From the NCBI GenBank assembly GCA_037721215.1, contig JBBJNV010000009.1, positions 62,001 to 126,000 on the forward strand: a stretch of DNA of 64,000 bases, written 5' to 3'. Shown piece by piece: positions 35,841 through 44,593 of the stretch. Made by a program: the position numbers and the translations under genes. Numbering within the stretch: the stretch's first letter is position 1; each line of letters starts with the position of its first letter. Source of the DNA: Gemmatimonadaceae bacterium (GTDB taxonomy: Bacteria; Gemmatimonadota; Gemmatimonadetes; Gemmatimonadales; Gemmatimonadaceae). The notes beneath the pieces are model-generated. The model had not been told where the DNA came from and searched no databases. It saw nothing but the letters and a program-made list of their open reading frames with translations.

Positions 35841-36865
35841 CTGATGCCCTCGAACTGCGGTGTGAGCTGCAACGCGGGAGAGGGAAGGTGGATGTATCCA
35901 AGCTGGCGCTTGATGGTTTTCCAGACCCGACCCTCACCTGGCAGCTTTTCGGCGTCAATATCGAGCGTCAGCAGGATTCTGCGCTTTGCTCGCAGGTTCG
36001 CCCCCGTTGCAGGGTCGATCCAGTCGGTGATCGTATGCCCCGCAGACACCCTCAGAAATCCCGGCCAGTAGCGCTTTGCCTCCGCCGGCAGCAACGCATC
36101 GACATCTGCCGAGATCCAGTAAGTCTGCCCAGCGTAGTCGAGTGTCGGCCGCAGCTCGCCTGGAATATTGTCGGCATTCCGCAGGGCCGCGGTGGGCGAG
36201 TAGGATATCGTGGGCTTCACCGCACGCGTCTTCGGGTAGGCCGCATGCAGCACAGCTATCGCCGTTCCAGTGGTGTTGGCAATCAGGTCGGGGTAAGAGA
36301 AGCCGTACTTTTCGTACTTCCCATCCCAGATTTCGATCTGGAGCTGAAATGCGGCTGCATAAGCAGCGCTCCATAACGTGGCGCGCCCTTTCGACATGCA
36401 GGCACTTCGGAGCAGCGCGTCGCCGAACCGCGCCAGATGATATCCGCCGTGGAGGTGGCCGAACTTGTCCTGATCGCGGAAATTCTCGTCCCAGTCGGCA
36501 TTGAAGAAAAACCCTTCGGATTTCTCGCCCGACCACCACGCGCGCTTGAAATAGCTGTAGAGGGCAGCGTTCCCGCCGACGAAAGCTGCGGCCACAGCCG
36601 TCCGTTTGAGTGCGACATCAAGCGAACCGTTTCCGCATTCCACGCGCGGCTCCGTCTTCGCGATCGCCAGAGTGTCGGTGGGAGCAATGGGGACCGAAAT
36701 TCCGGCGCGGCCGGACAAATCGCTCGCGCTCGAGGCATGCTGTGAAGGAATCGACGTTGAGTCGGACAATGCCTGCGCATGCGCGACATTGGTGCCGGCC
36801 GCAGATCCGAAAGCCGCAGCCCAGATCGCCGTTATGCAAAAACCAACGCTTCTCAACCGATGCAA
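35828..36865 (-). CDS. DUF2279 (YfiM-like) exported protein
   Basis: A 345-residue protein with an N-terminal signal region (VGFCITAIWAAAFGSAAGTNVAHAQ). The DUF2279 core is ADWDENFRDQDKFGHLHGGYHLARFGDALLRS, with conserved Asp-Lys-x-x-His, followed by WDGKYEKYGFSYPDLIANTTG, another conserved helix. The final 130 residues form a lipid- or barrel-like extension (SADVDALLPAEAKRYWPGFLRVSAGHTITDW). The molecular function of DUF2279 is not known. Overlap with the Wzi-like gene suggests the two act together at the outer membrane (inference). Confidence 0.8.
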   Translation of the reverse strand: MHRLRSVGFCITAIWAAAFGSAAGTNVAHAQALSDSTSIPSQHASSASDLSGRAGISVPIAPTDTLAIAKTEPRVECGNGSLDVALKRTAVAAAFVGGNAALYSYFKRAWWSGEKSEGFFFNADWDENFRDQDKFGHLHGGYHLARFGDALLRSACMSKGRATLWSAAYAAAFQLQIEIWDGKYEKYGFSYPDLIANTTGTAIAVLHAAYPKTRAVKPTISYSPTAALRNADNIPGELRPTLDYAGQTYWISADVDALLPAEAKRYWPGFLRVSAGHTITDWIDPATGANLRAKRRILLTLDIDAEKLPGEGRVWKTIKRQLGYIHLPSPALQLTPQFEGIRWFR

Positions 36866-36920
36866 TCAATCTCCAGTTTTACGTTGCTGTCGAGCCATGC
36901 GCCGAAGCCCAAGTCACACT

Positions 36921-37928
36921 TCATCCCGGCACCGGTGCGCCCGCGCTGAAGTCATCGTACGCTTCGACGACCTCGGCGGTTCTCACCGTCGCCGCACCAA
37001 GTTTCCGCACTTCGACTCCGGCTGCAAAGTTCGCAATCACGGCCGCCTCGGCCGGGGTTCCTCCGGCGGCGAGTATAGTTGCAAGATAAGCGGTTACGGT
37101 GTCTCCGGCGCCGACAACGTCATAGACCTCGCGAGCTGTTGTCGGTATGCGGCCCACCTCCCCAGCTGCCGACAAAAGCGCCATGCCCTGTTCGCCGAGC
37201 GTCAACAACAGATGTTGTACTCCCAGGCGCCCGAATGTTGCCGGGAGGGCTTCGGGATGCTCGAGGTCCACCGCGGCGCCCAGCGCCGATTCCAGTTCTC
37301 GCCGGTTGGGCTTGAAGATCGTCGCTCCCCGGTAGGCGAAAAAATTCCGGTATTTTGGATCGACGACGATCGGGATGCCGCATTCATTCGCTCGACCGAT
37401 CGCCATCGTTATCACCCCGCGTGTGAGAACGCCCTTGTTGTAGTCCTCCAGCACCAGCGCATCGGCCCCATCGAGTGCTGTAGCGATGGCACGGTTCAAT
37501 TGTCCCGTTTCCTCACCGGCAATGTCACTGTCATCTTCTTCATCGTATCGCAATAGTTGCTGAGACCGGGCAACGACTCTTGTCTTCGTAGTCGTGGGCC
37601 GCGAAACCCGCACCACCGAGCGCGTCTCCGTTGGAACACCCGCGAGCATCTCCAGCAGTGTGGCTCCGGCGGCATCGTCCCCAACGGCGCAGACGATCTC
37701 GCATCTGGCGCCGATCGCTACGACATTGTTTGCAACGTTTGCGGCGCCGCCAAGTGCCAATTTCCGCTCGCTCACTCTTACGATCGGCACCGGAGCTTCA
37801 GGCGATATTCGGGCGACTTCGCCTCGCAGGTAGACATCAAGCATCGCGTCGCCAACCACGACGACACGTTTGCCCTGTGCCGCCGCAAGCAGCGCCATCA
37901 AGCGCTCTCGCGAAATGGTTTCGATCAT
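36921..37928 (-). CDS. hldA: D-glycero-beta-D-manno-heptose-7-phosphate kinase (PfkB family)
   Basis: A 335-residue ribokinase-fold enzyme similar to the kinase half of HldE (RfaE1). GDAMLDVYLRGEVARISPEAPVPIV at about 26-50 and LALGGAANVANNV at 58-69 are characteristic of this kinase; VVGAGDTVTAYLA at 271-283 has the anion hole and catalytic Asp276. The cytidylyl/adenylyltransferase half is absent, so that step must be encoded elsewhere, as in lineages with separate HldA and HldC. Its product would feed ADP-heptose to heptosyltransferases, which agrees with the GT9 genes of this locus. It is divergent from mlaE, 93 bp away. Confidence 0.9.
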   Translation of the reverse strand: MIETISRERLMALLAAAQGKRVVVVGDAMLDVYLRGEVARISPEAPVPIVRVSERKLALGGAANVANNVVAIGARCEIVCAVGDDAAGATLLEMLAGVPTETRSVVRVSRPTTTKTRVVARSQQLLRYDEEDDSDIAGEETGQLNRAIATALDGADALVLEDYNKGVLTRGVITMAIGRANECGIPIVVDPKYRNFFAYRGATIFKPNRRELESALGAAVDLEHPEALPATFGRLGVQHLLLTLGEQGMALLSAAGEVGRIPTTAREVYDVVGAGDTVTAYLATILAAGGTPAEAAVIANFAAGVEVRKLGAATVRTAEVVEAYDDFSAGAPVPG

Positions 37929-38021
37929 CGTGCAGCAAGCTAAGGGCGCGGGTTGCGGCCGGCAAACCGGGCGTCAGGCGCGTCTACGGCATAAATTATT
38001 CTTCTCGCACAAACGCGATGG

Positions 38022-38876
38022 GTGGCCCGGGTGTCGCCCGAGGCAGCATCGGCTAATCACAAGAGACTCCATTTGCTCGAGCGCTTCAATAACGCTGCTA
38101 AGCAAAAAATTCAGTCGTTGCAGGAATACTTCGTCCTTGGTGGAAAAGGGATCGGATTCGCGTTTTCGCGCCCGTTCTACAGGGGCGATCTGATTCAGCA
38201 GATGGAAGCGATAGGAGTGCAGTCTCTCGCCATCGTGCTGCTGACAGGATTCTTCACCGGCATGGTTCTGGCACTCCAGTCATCGATTGCTCTCAAGACG
38301 TTCGGGGCAACGCTTTACATTGGCCGCCTGGTTGCCGGCTCCATGATTCGTGAATTGGGGCCTGTGCTCGCCGGGCTGACGGTCGCGGGCCGGGTTGGAT
38401 CCGGTATCGCCGCGCAGCTCGGGTCGATGAGAGTGACGGAGCAGATTGATGCGCTCAACACTCTTGGCACGGATCCAATCCGTAAGCTGGTCACGCCCCG
38501 GGTACTGGCAGCGCTGATCATGCTGCCGACACTCACCGTGATCAACGATTTCGCTGGGATTCTGGGTGGCAGCGTGATCACGTCGGCCTATGTCGGAATC
38601 CCCACCTCGGTGTATTGGGCGACGGTCTGGGATCAGATCGCGTCAGGCGGATTCATTTTCAAGTATGTCCCGATCGACTTCGTGCATGGATTGGTAAAGC
38701 CGTTCGTGTTCGGAGGAATAATCGCGCTGACAGGCTGTCACTTTGGGCTCAAGACCACTGGCGGCACGGAAGGAGTTGGAATAGCGACCACGCGCACCGT
38801 CGTCACCGCGAGTATCCTGATACTCGTGACCGATTACTTCATTACGCAGTTACTCATCGCCATTCTGGGATCGTGA
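38022..38876 (+). CDS. mlaE: MlaE-type ABC transporter permease
   Basis: A 284-residue inner-membrane permease of the Mla phospholipid-trafficking complex. TGFFTGMVLALQSSIALKTFGA, GLTVAGRVGSGIAAQLGSMRVTEQIDALNTLG and RVLAALIMLPTLTVI are the hallmark blocks of the MlaE family. About five helices. It starts the mlaE-mlaF-mlaD operon. The GTG at 38022 or a second GTG three codons later may be the start. Its stop overlaps the mlaF start as GTGA. Confidence 0.94.
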   Translation: MARVSPEAASANHKRLHLLERFNNAAKQKIQSLQEYFVLGGKGIGFAFSRPFYRGDLIQQMEAIGVQSLAIVLLTGFFTGMVLALQSSIALKTFGATLYIGRLVAGSMIRELGPVLAGLTVAGRVGSGIAAQLGSMRVTEQIDALNTLGTDPIRKLVTPRVLAALIMLPTLTVINDFAGILGGSVITSAYVGIPTSVYWATVWDQIASGGFIFKYVPIDFVHGLVKPFVFGGIIALTGCHFGLKTTGGTEGVGIATTRTVVTASILILVTDYFITQLLIAILGS

Positions 38877-39829
38877 CAGACGCTCCGAACGATCGACGCA
38901 CCGGGCGGCCGGATAACCGTCGGAGTGACGGGTCCGACGCGGAAACAGCGCCTGACACTCCCATTCGCCGCCCGGACGACGATCTAAGAGTTCGCGCCGC
39001 AATCCGCCGCGAGCTTGCGGATGATGAGAAGACGGATGAGGCCACCGCTGAGCCTAGCGCGGAAAACGGTAGCCAACCACAGGCAGCAGCGGGCGAACGA
39101 GGGGTAGCCGCGCTTGAGAACATCTACCTCGCGTTCGACGAACCGATTCTCGAGGACGTGTCATTCTCCGCAACGGAGGGCGAGACAATAGTCGTTGCCG
39201 GCGAATCGGGCACCGGCAAGTCGACAATCCTCAAACTCCTCTTGCGCCTGCTCGTTCCGGAACGCGGTTCGGTCTACATCGATAATGAGGAAATCACCGG
39301 GCTCAACTTCAACGATGCGCTGAAAGTCCGTCAGAAAATGGGCATGGTTTTTCAAAGTGCGGCTTTGTTCGATTCCATGAGTGTGTTCGAAAATATTGCC
39401 TATCCACTCCGTGAGCATACGGAGCTCAAGGATGATGAAATACTCGATCGCGTCCGTGAAAAATTGTCATTCGTCGATCTTGATCCGGACCGCGTGCTTG
39501 ACCAGATGCCCTCTGAACTTTCCGGTGGCATGAGAAAGCGGGTGGGAATCGCCCGCGGGATGGCGGACAATCCGAAAATCATGCTGTATGACGAGCCGAC
39601 CTCAGGCCTCGATCCACTTACGACGGCGACGATCACGCACCTTATCATCAAGCTCCAGCGTGAGCTAGGGGTCACGAGCGTAGTCGTCACCCACGATATC
39701 CGGTCCGCCTTTCGCATGGCCAGCAGGATTGCCATTCTCGCGAACAGGAAAATTGCTTTTTTTGGCACGCCCGAGGAGTTGTCGGGCAGCGACGACAAAT
39801 ATCTGCGCGACTTCCTCGGCGGATTCTGA
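38873..39829 (+). CDS. mlaF: MlaF-type ABC transporter ATPase with a charged N-terminal extension
   Basis: ATP-hydrolysing subunit of the Mla system, 318 residues from the GTG at 38873, which overlaps the mlaE stop by 4 bp. Walker A is GESGTGKST, the Q-loop is MVFQSAALFDSM, the signature is LSGGMRKRVGIARGM, Walker B is IMLYDEPTSGLDP and the switch is VVTHD. Before the ABC domain there are about 75 highly charged, low-complexity residues (rich in D, E, R, A, P) that ordinary MlaF proteins lack. An upstream open frame would extend it further but lies inside mlaE. Confidence 0.94.
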   Translation: MTDAPNDRRTGRPDNRRSDGSDAETAPDTPIRRPDDDLRVRAAIRRELADDEKTDEATAEPSAENGSQPQAAAGERGVAALENIYLAFDEPILEDVSFSATEGETIVVAGESGTGKSTILKLLLRLLVPERGSVYIDNEEITGLNFNDALKVRQKMGMVFQSAALFDSMSVFENIAYPLREHTELKDDEILDRVREKLSFVDLDPDRVLDQMPSELSGGMRKRVGIARGMADNPKIMLYDEPTSGLDPLTTATITHLIIKLQRELGVTSVVVTHDIRSAFRMASRIAILANRKIAFFGTPEELSGSDDKYLRDFLGGF

Positions 39830-39856
39830 TATGATCACACCGAACGGTGCAATCGG

Positions 39857-40846
39857 ATGAAGAGATCGACATTTATAACCTGGGATCAGCTGAAAGTCGG
39901 GGCCATGATACTTGTTGCCCTGCTTGTCATCGGCGTCGCAATCACCAGGCTCGGAGCTGCTGCCAACCTCTTTACGAAGCGCTATACTCTCGTCACCCTC
40001 GTCCCAAGCACGGCAGGCCTCAGGGAAGGGGGACAGGTGACACTCGCGGGGAAGCTCGCAGGCATTGTAAAATCGATCGAGTTCCTGCCGGTGGATACTG
40101 ACACTACCCGTAACCTTCGTATTACGGTTGAGATCGACCGCAACGTGCAACAGCAGATACGGAGAGACTCGGAGGCCAAACTCAGGACGCTCGGACTGCT
40201 CGGAGACAAGGTGTTCGACATCAGCCCCGGCACCCCGCGTTTCCCCGTTCTGCGACAGGGTGACACGCTTGAACTCGGCGTGGCGCTGGACTACGAAGAA
40301 GTCCTGCTTCAGGCATCGGGGGCGCTTGGCGAGGTTGTCGTACTGACCCGGGCAGTGCAGAAGATCGCCACCGGCGTGGCCGCCGGCGAAGGGTCGGTTG
40401 GCCAATTGCTCACGAGCAACGAGCTCCACGACCAGCTGACTTCGACGCTCGGGAGCACGAACTCGCTGATGACCCGCCTTCAGAATCCGAGAGGTACAGT
40501 CGGCCAGCTGCTCAACGACCCCGCTTTGTACAACAATCTCAACCGTGTTCTCGTTTCGGCGGATACCATCGTGTCGCAGCTTGGCGGCAGCGTCGGTTCA
40601 AATACAGGTACCGTCGGCAAGCTCCTGCGGGACGACGCTTTGTACAATCGGCTCGTGTCGGCTGTTTCTGGCGTCGATACCCTCGTCAGCGGCATGGCAA
40701 GTGGCAACGGAACCATAAAGAAAATTTTCACCGACGATCAGCTGTACACTCAACTGCTTGGTGCTGTCACGTCGCTCAACGCCGTGCTCGTCGATGTTCG
40801 CCGCGATCCAAGACGGTACACAAAGGGATTCATCGAAGTATTTTGA
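39857..40846 (+). CDS. mlaD: MlaD/MCE-domain lipid-binding protein
   Basis: A 329-residue protein with one N-terminal helix (VGAMILVALLVIGVAITRLG) anchoring it in the inner membrane and an MCE domain in the periplasm (YTLVTLVPSTAGLREGGQVTLAGKLAGIVKSIEF). A long helical C-terminal part has three repeats of a G-T-V-G-x-L-L-x-x-x-x-L-Y-N-like pattern (VGQLLNDPALYNNL, VGKLLRDDALYNRL, IKKIFTDDQLYTQL), as in MCE proteins of non-enteric bacteria. It completes the transporter; no mlaC or mlaA homologue is visible here. Confidence 0.92.
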   Translation: MKRSTFITWDQLKVGAMILVALLVIGVAITRLGAAANLFTKRYTLVTLVPSTAGLREGGQVTLAGKLAGIVKSIEFLPVDTDTTRNLRITVEIDRNVQQQIRRDSEAKLRTLGLLGDKVFDISPGTPRFPVLRQGDTLELGVALDYEEVLLQASGALGEVVVLTRAVQKIATGVAAGEGSVGQLLTSNELHDQLTSTLGSTNSLMTRLQNPRGTVGQLLNDPALYNNLNRVLVSADTIVSQLGGSVGSNTGTVGKLLRDDALYNRLVSAVSGVDTLVSGMASGNGTIKKIFTDDQLYTQLLGAVTSLNAVLVDVRRDPRRYTKGFIEVF

Positions 40847-40850
40847 TGAT

Positions 40851-41888
40851 GTGATCCATTCCCATGAGCTCGATGTCATAACCACCCGCGGAAACTCCCT
40901 GGAATCGTTTCACCGGGTGCACGCAGCGGTCGTGAACGGCAATGACGTACTGCTCGGCGGGGCGGGGGATCCCTCCCTGGTGACTTTCTGGAGATCCTGC
41001 GCGAAGCCTTTTCAGGTCATGCCGCTCATAGAGGGGGGCGGATTCGACGCCCGCGGCTGGGGCGACGAGGAGCTTGCGCTGGCTTGCGCCTCGCATGGTG
41101 GCGAACCTGAGCATGTGGCCATCGTCGAGTCGATGTTGCAAACACTGGGGCTCGAGGAAGGCGATCTCGCGTGCGGACCCCAGGAGCCGCTGTCGGCGCG
41201 CGGCGCCCGCTTTGTTCGTGAGTCCGGTATCCGGGTCAAGCGGACACACAACAACTGCTCCGGCAAACACACGGCTATGCTGGGGCTGGCTCAGCATTCC
41301 GGTTGGCCAATCAGGGAATACGAGCGCGCCGATCACGCGGTGCAGGAGGCCATGCTGAACCAGGTTTCGCTTTGGACGGGGGTGCCGAAGTCCCAGGTGG
41401 ATGTGGCGATAGATGGTTGTGGAGCCGCGGTATTCGGTATTCCCCTCGACCGAATGGCGCGGGCCTATGCGCGGCTCGGCTGCGCCGCCGCGCGGGGGGA
41501 GGAGATTCCAGCCCGCATCACGAATGCAATGGCGAAGAATGCGTTTCTCATCGGGGGCACCGATCGATTCGATTCGATTCTGATTGAAGAGTCAGAAGGT
41601 CGCATCCTCTCCAAGATAGGAGCCGAAGGCATCCACTCGGCGGTGATCCTCGAGGGCGCTATCGGTATCGCTCTCAAAGTCGAAGACGGCAACCAGCGCG
41701 CGCAGTTTCCAGCATTGCTGCAACTGCTGCAGAACCTGGGGGCTCTGCCGGCGGAACTCCCCCCGCGCCTTGCGGAGTTCAAGCTTAAGGCGCTGAAGAA
41801 TACCAGAAATGAGGTAATCGGCGACGTGATGATGCTGGCCGGTTCGGGTATCGAGGGACGGCGATCTGCGGAAGCAGCGGCGTTCTGA
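40851..41888 (+). CDS. Asparaginase II-family L-asparaginase
   Basis: A 345-residue enzyme of the Rhizobium-type (thermolabile, asparaginase II) family that hydrolyses asparagine to aspartate and ammonia. CAKPFQVMPLIE near the start, RTHNNCSGKHTAMLGLA in the middle and GCGAAVFGIPLDRMA and ITNAMAKNAFLIGGTDRFDS toward the end are the family blocks, with conserved Ser-x-x-Lys and Cys residues. GTG 40851 lies 4 bp after the mlaD stop; an open frame extends back to 40758 inside mlaD and I reject that start. Cytoplasmic. Close linkage to mla genes is probably only positional. Confidence 0.88.
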   Translation: MIHSHELDVITTRGNSLESFHRVHAAVVNGNDVLLGGAGDPSLVTFWRSCAKPFQVMPLIEGGGFDARGWGDEELALACASHGGEPEHVAIVESMLQTLGLEEGDLACGPQEPLSARGARFVRESGIRVKRTHNNCSGKHTAMLGLAQHSGWPIREYERADHAVQEAMLNQVSLWTGVPKSQVDVAIDGCGAAVFGIPLDRMARAYARLGCAAARGEEIPARITNAMAKNAFLIGGTDRFDSILIEESEGRILSKIGAEGIHSAVILEGAIGIALKVEDGNQRAQFPALLQLLQNLGALPAELPPRLAEFKLKALKNTRNEVIGDVMMLAGSGIEGRRSAEAAAF

Positions 41889-41904
41889 CCACATCGGTGG
41901 TTAT

Positions 41905-42582
41905 TTGGTGCAGTCGTTGGCGGCATTGACGCCCAACGTTCCCGGACTCGATTCACAAACGCGTAATCTGGTGAGAATCGCAGCGGCGATCGCAGGATCA
42001 CGCGAAGCGGAGATCCGAACTGTTATGGAACAGGCGGTTGGATGTGTCGATGCCGGGCATGTCGATGAAGTGCTTCTGCAATCCTGTCTCTTTGCGGGAT
42101 TTCCTCGCGCACTCAATGCAGCGCGGATATGGCGAACCGTTTCGGGCGAGCCTGCGCCCGCGTCGGAGACCCATGCGCCTGCTTTGGACTCCACTCAGCT
42201 GGTCGAGCAGGGGACGAAAACGTGCGCGCGGGTCTATGGGGAGTCGTACGTGGTCCTCCGGGAAAACATCCGAGCGCTTCACCCTGCGCTGGATGCGTGG
42301 ATGATCGCCGATGGTTATGGCAAGGTGCTGTCGCGTCCATACCTCGACCTGAAGCTGCGCGAACTTTGTATCGTCGCTGCATGCGCGGCGAGCATGCAGC
42401 AGCGTCAGCTCCATTCGCATCTGCACGGGGCCTTGAACTGTGGCGCCACGCCGGGAGAAGTAGCTGGAGTGTTCGATTCCCTTGAAGGACTGGTTGGATC
42501 ATCTGACATTGAGCGGTATCGGACATTGCTCTCCCACGCGCTTTCCGGACGGCAGCCTAACCCCCTCACAACGACGCAATGA
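41905..42582 (+). CDS. Carboxymuconolactone decarboxylase (AhpD-like) family protein
   Basis: A 225-residue helical protein with two CMD-like halves. The first has LTPNVPGLDSQTRNLVRIAAAIAGS and HVDEVLLQSCLFAGFPRALNA; the second has LDLKLRELCIVAACAASMQQRQLHSHLHGALNCGATPGEV. The second half keeps the Cys and His positions of the family but the CxxC redox pair of AhpD is not clear, so peroxidase-partner activity is doubtful. Start TTG 41905 or the GTG next to it. It follows the asparaginase gene by 16 bp. Physiological role unknown. Confidence 0.75.
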   Translation: MVQSLAALTPNVPGLDSQTRNLVRIAAAIAGSREAEIRTVMEQAVGCVDAGHVDEVLLQSCLFAGFPRALNAARIWRTVSGEPAPASETHAPALDSTQLVEQGTKTCARVYGESYVVLRENIRALHPALDAWMIADGYGKVLSRPYLDLKLRELCIVAACAASMQQRQLHSHLHGALNCGATPGEVAGVFDSLEGLVGSSDIERYRTLLSHALSGRQPNPLTTTQ

Positions 42583-42630
42583 TCCCGCATCGAGCCCTTC
42601 AAACCAATTACCCGCAACTCTGGCCGCTCC

Positions 42631-43656
42631 ATGTTCGTTGACCGCGTGATCGTGCGAACCGAGGCCGGTACCGGAGGGTCCGGCTGCACTTCGTTTCGTC
42701 GCGAGCATCGTGTTCCCATGGGTGGCCCGGACGGCGGCGATGGCGGCCGGGGCGGTGATGTCGTAATCCGCGGCGACGGGAACCTTGCCACGCTGCTCGA
42801 CTACACCTACCGCGACAGATGGGCCGCTGAGCGAGGGGATCACGGATCGGGGAGTAACAAGACGGGCCACTCCGGTGCTGGCGTCGTTCTGCCGGTGCCC
42901 CCCGGAACGCTGGTAAAGGACGCCGACACTGGCGAAATCCTCGTCGAGATACTCGAAGACGGTCAGGAAGCGATTGTCGGGAGGGGCGGGAGAGGGGGGA
43001 AGGGCAATGCGTTCTTCGCTACCGCAACACACCAGTCACCGCGTGAATGGCAGCCGGGCGAGGCGGGCGATGCCCGCACGCTCGAGCTGGAGCTCAAGCT
43101 AATCGCCGATATCGGTCTGGTAGGTCAGCCAAATGCCGGAAAATCGACGCTCCTCTCCGTTATTTCAGCCGCGCGACCGAAGATTGCAGATTACCCCTTC
43201 ACGACTTTGGCACCGAACCTTGGCGTAGTTCAGCTCAGCGACCACAGAACGTTCGTGGTTGCCGACATTCCCGGAATCATCGAAGGAGCCCATGAAGGTA
43301 AAGGGCTCGGGTTACAGTTTCTCCGCCACATCGAACGCACGCGGATACTCGCCTTTCTCATCCCCATCGACGCGATGGACTGGCAGGCCGAATATGAGCA
43401 GCTTCGACACGAGGTCGCCTCGTATTCCGAAGAGCTGGCGACGAGGCCCCATTGCGTGGTTTTTACCAAGATGGATCTGTTTGGGGAGGACTACATTCCG
43501 CCAATCGACACGGACAACGCGTTCCGAATGTTTGCAATCAGCGCGGCAGGAAGACAGGGTCTCGACGAATTGCTCTCGTCGTGGTGGAGCGAGCTGCTCG
43601 ACCTCAAGCAAAACATTATCGTCAACATCGCAAACACAACCCAACCTTTGCCTTAA
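42631..43656 (+). CDS. obgE: GTPase Obg/CgtA
   Basis: A 341-residue ribosome-associated GTPase needed for large-subunit assembly and stress signalling. The N-terminal Obg domain is glycine-rich (MGGPDGGDGGRGGDVV and GRGGRGGKGN). The G domain has GLVGQPNAGKSTLL (P-loop), DIPGIIEGAHEGKGLGLQFLRHIERT (switch II), and VVFTKMDLFG in place of the usual NKxD. The variable C-terminal OCT domain is missing, which is common. It starts the housekeeping run after a 48-bp gap. Confidence 0.97.
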   Translation: MFVDRVIVRTEAGTGGSGCTSFRREHRVPMGGPDGGDGGRGGDVVIRGDGNLATLLDYTYRDRWAAERGDHGSGSNKTGHSGAGVVLPVPPGTLVKDADTGEILVEILEDGQEAIVGRGGRGGKGNAFFATATHQSPREWQPGEAGDARTLELELKLIADIGLVGQPNAGKSTLLSVISAARPKIADYPFTTLAPNLGVVQLSDHRTFVVADIPGIIEGAHEGKGLGLQFLRHIERTRILAFLIPIDAMDWQAEYEQLRHEVASYSEELATRPHCVVFTKMDLFGEDYIPPIDTDNAFRMFAISAAGRQGLDELLSSWWSELLDLKQNIIVNIANTTQPLP

Positions 43657-43670
43657 CCGGCGTGTCTCAC

Positions 43671-44549
43671 ATGCTGGATTTCCAGGGTCACGCGTCAGGG
43701 CAGGTCATTGCCTGTCGGAGTCCGGTGACTGCCGATTACCCAGGTTGTCTTCGGGATCTTGCGCACCCACCGCAGTCCCTTTACTCGATAGGGTCGATGT
43801 CAGCTTTATCGGGACCACGGGCGTCAATTGTCGGCACCCGCATTCCTTCTGCTTACGGACTGCGAATCACAAGGGCACTCTGTGCAGCCTTTGCCAGAGC
43901 CGACGTCTGCGTGATAAGCGGTATGGCGCGAGGCATCGACGCTGAGGGGCATCGGTCGATGCTTGGTGCCGGAGGAAAAACGGTTGCCGTTCTGGGCACG
44001 GGAATCGATGTCGCCTATCCCGCTTCTCACCGCGGCCTTCACCGGGCAATTGGCGCTTCCGGCCTCCTGATTTCTGAAAACGCTCCCGGAGCGTCCGCAC
44101 ACAAGGGGGCGTTCCCGAAGCGGAATCGAATCATTGCTGCGCTCGCGCCCCTGACAATCGTGGTCGAGGCCGGTCACCGGAGCGGTGCGCTCAACACGGC
44201 TGCTCACGCGTTGGATCTGGGAAGGCTCGTAGCGGCCGTTCCCGGCCCAATCGACTCGCCGCAAAGCGAAGGAACCAACCAGCTCATTCGCGACGGCGCT
44301 GCAGTAATTGCGTCGATCGACGATGCGCTTGCACTGGCTGGCGTGGCGGCCCCGGCCCGAAGCGCGCCAATGCAACTGGAGGGGGACGACGAACGCGTAT
44401 GGTCGGCACTGGGCGCGGGGCCGCTGGCCATGGATGACCTTTCGGCCAAAGCCGGCCTTCCGGCACGGCAGTGCCTTATGACCGTGACCTCGCTAGAGCT
44501 TATGGGAATGGTCGAATGCCTTGTCACGGGGGAAGTGCGCCGGCGGTAA
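43671..44549 (+). CDS. dprA: DNA-processing protein DprA
   Basis: Single-stranded-DNA-binding protein that loads RecA during natural transformation. 292 residues from the ATG at 43671; a longer open frame would overlap obgE by about 200 bp. The DprA Rossmann-like core is clear: SIVGTRIPSAYGLRIT, VISGMARGIDAEGHRSML, GKTVAVLGTGIDVAYPASHR, FPKRNRIIAALAPLTIVVEAG, SGALNTAAHALDLGR and SEGTNQLIRDGAAV. The C-terminal 60 residues form a winged-helix-like tail (AKAGLPARQCLMTVTSLELMGM). It shows that the cell may be competent, though other competence genes are not in view. Confidence 0.94.
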   Translation: MLDFQGHASGQVIACRSPVTADYPGCLRDLAHPPQSLYSIGSMSALSGPRASIVGTRIPSAYGLRITRALCAAFARADVCVISGMARGIDAEGHRSMLGAGGKTVAVLGTGIDVAYPASHRGLHRAIGASGLLISENAPGASAHKGAFPKRNRIIAALAPLTIVVEAGHRSGALNTAAHALDLGRLVAAVPGPIDSPQSEGTNQLIRDGAAVIASIDDALALAGVAAPARSAPMQLEGDDERVWSALGAGPLAMDDLSAKAGLPARQCLMTVTSLELMGMVECLVTGEVRRR

Positions 44550-44593
44550 GTCGGAGCTGGGTGGGTGGGCGTCAGCGGCAGGTATATTCAACT

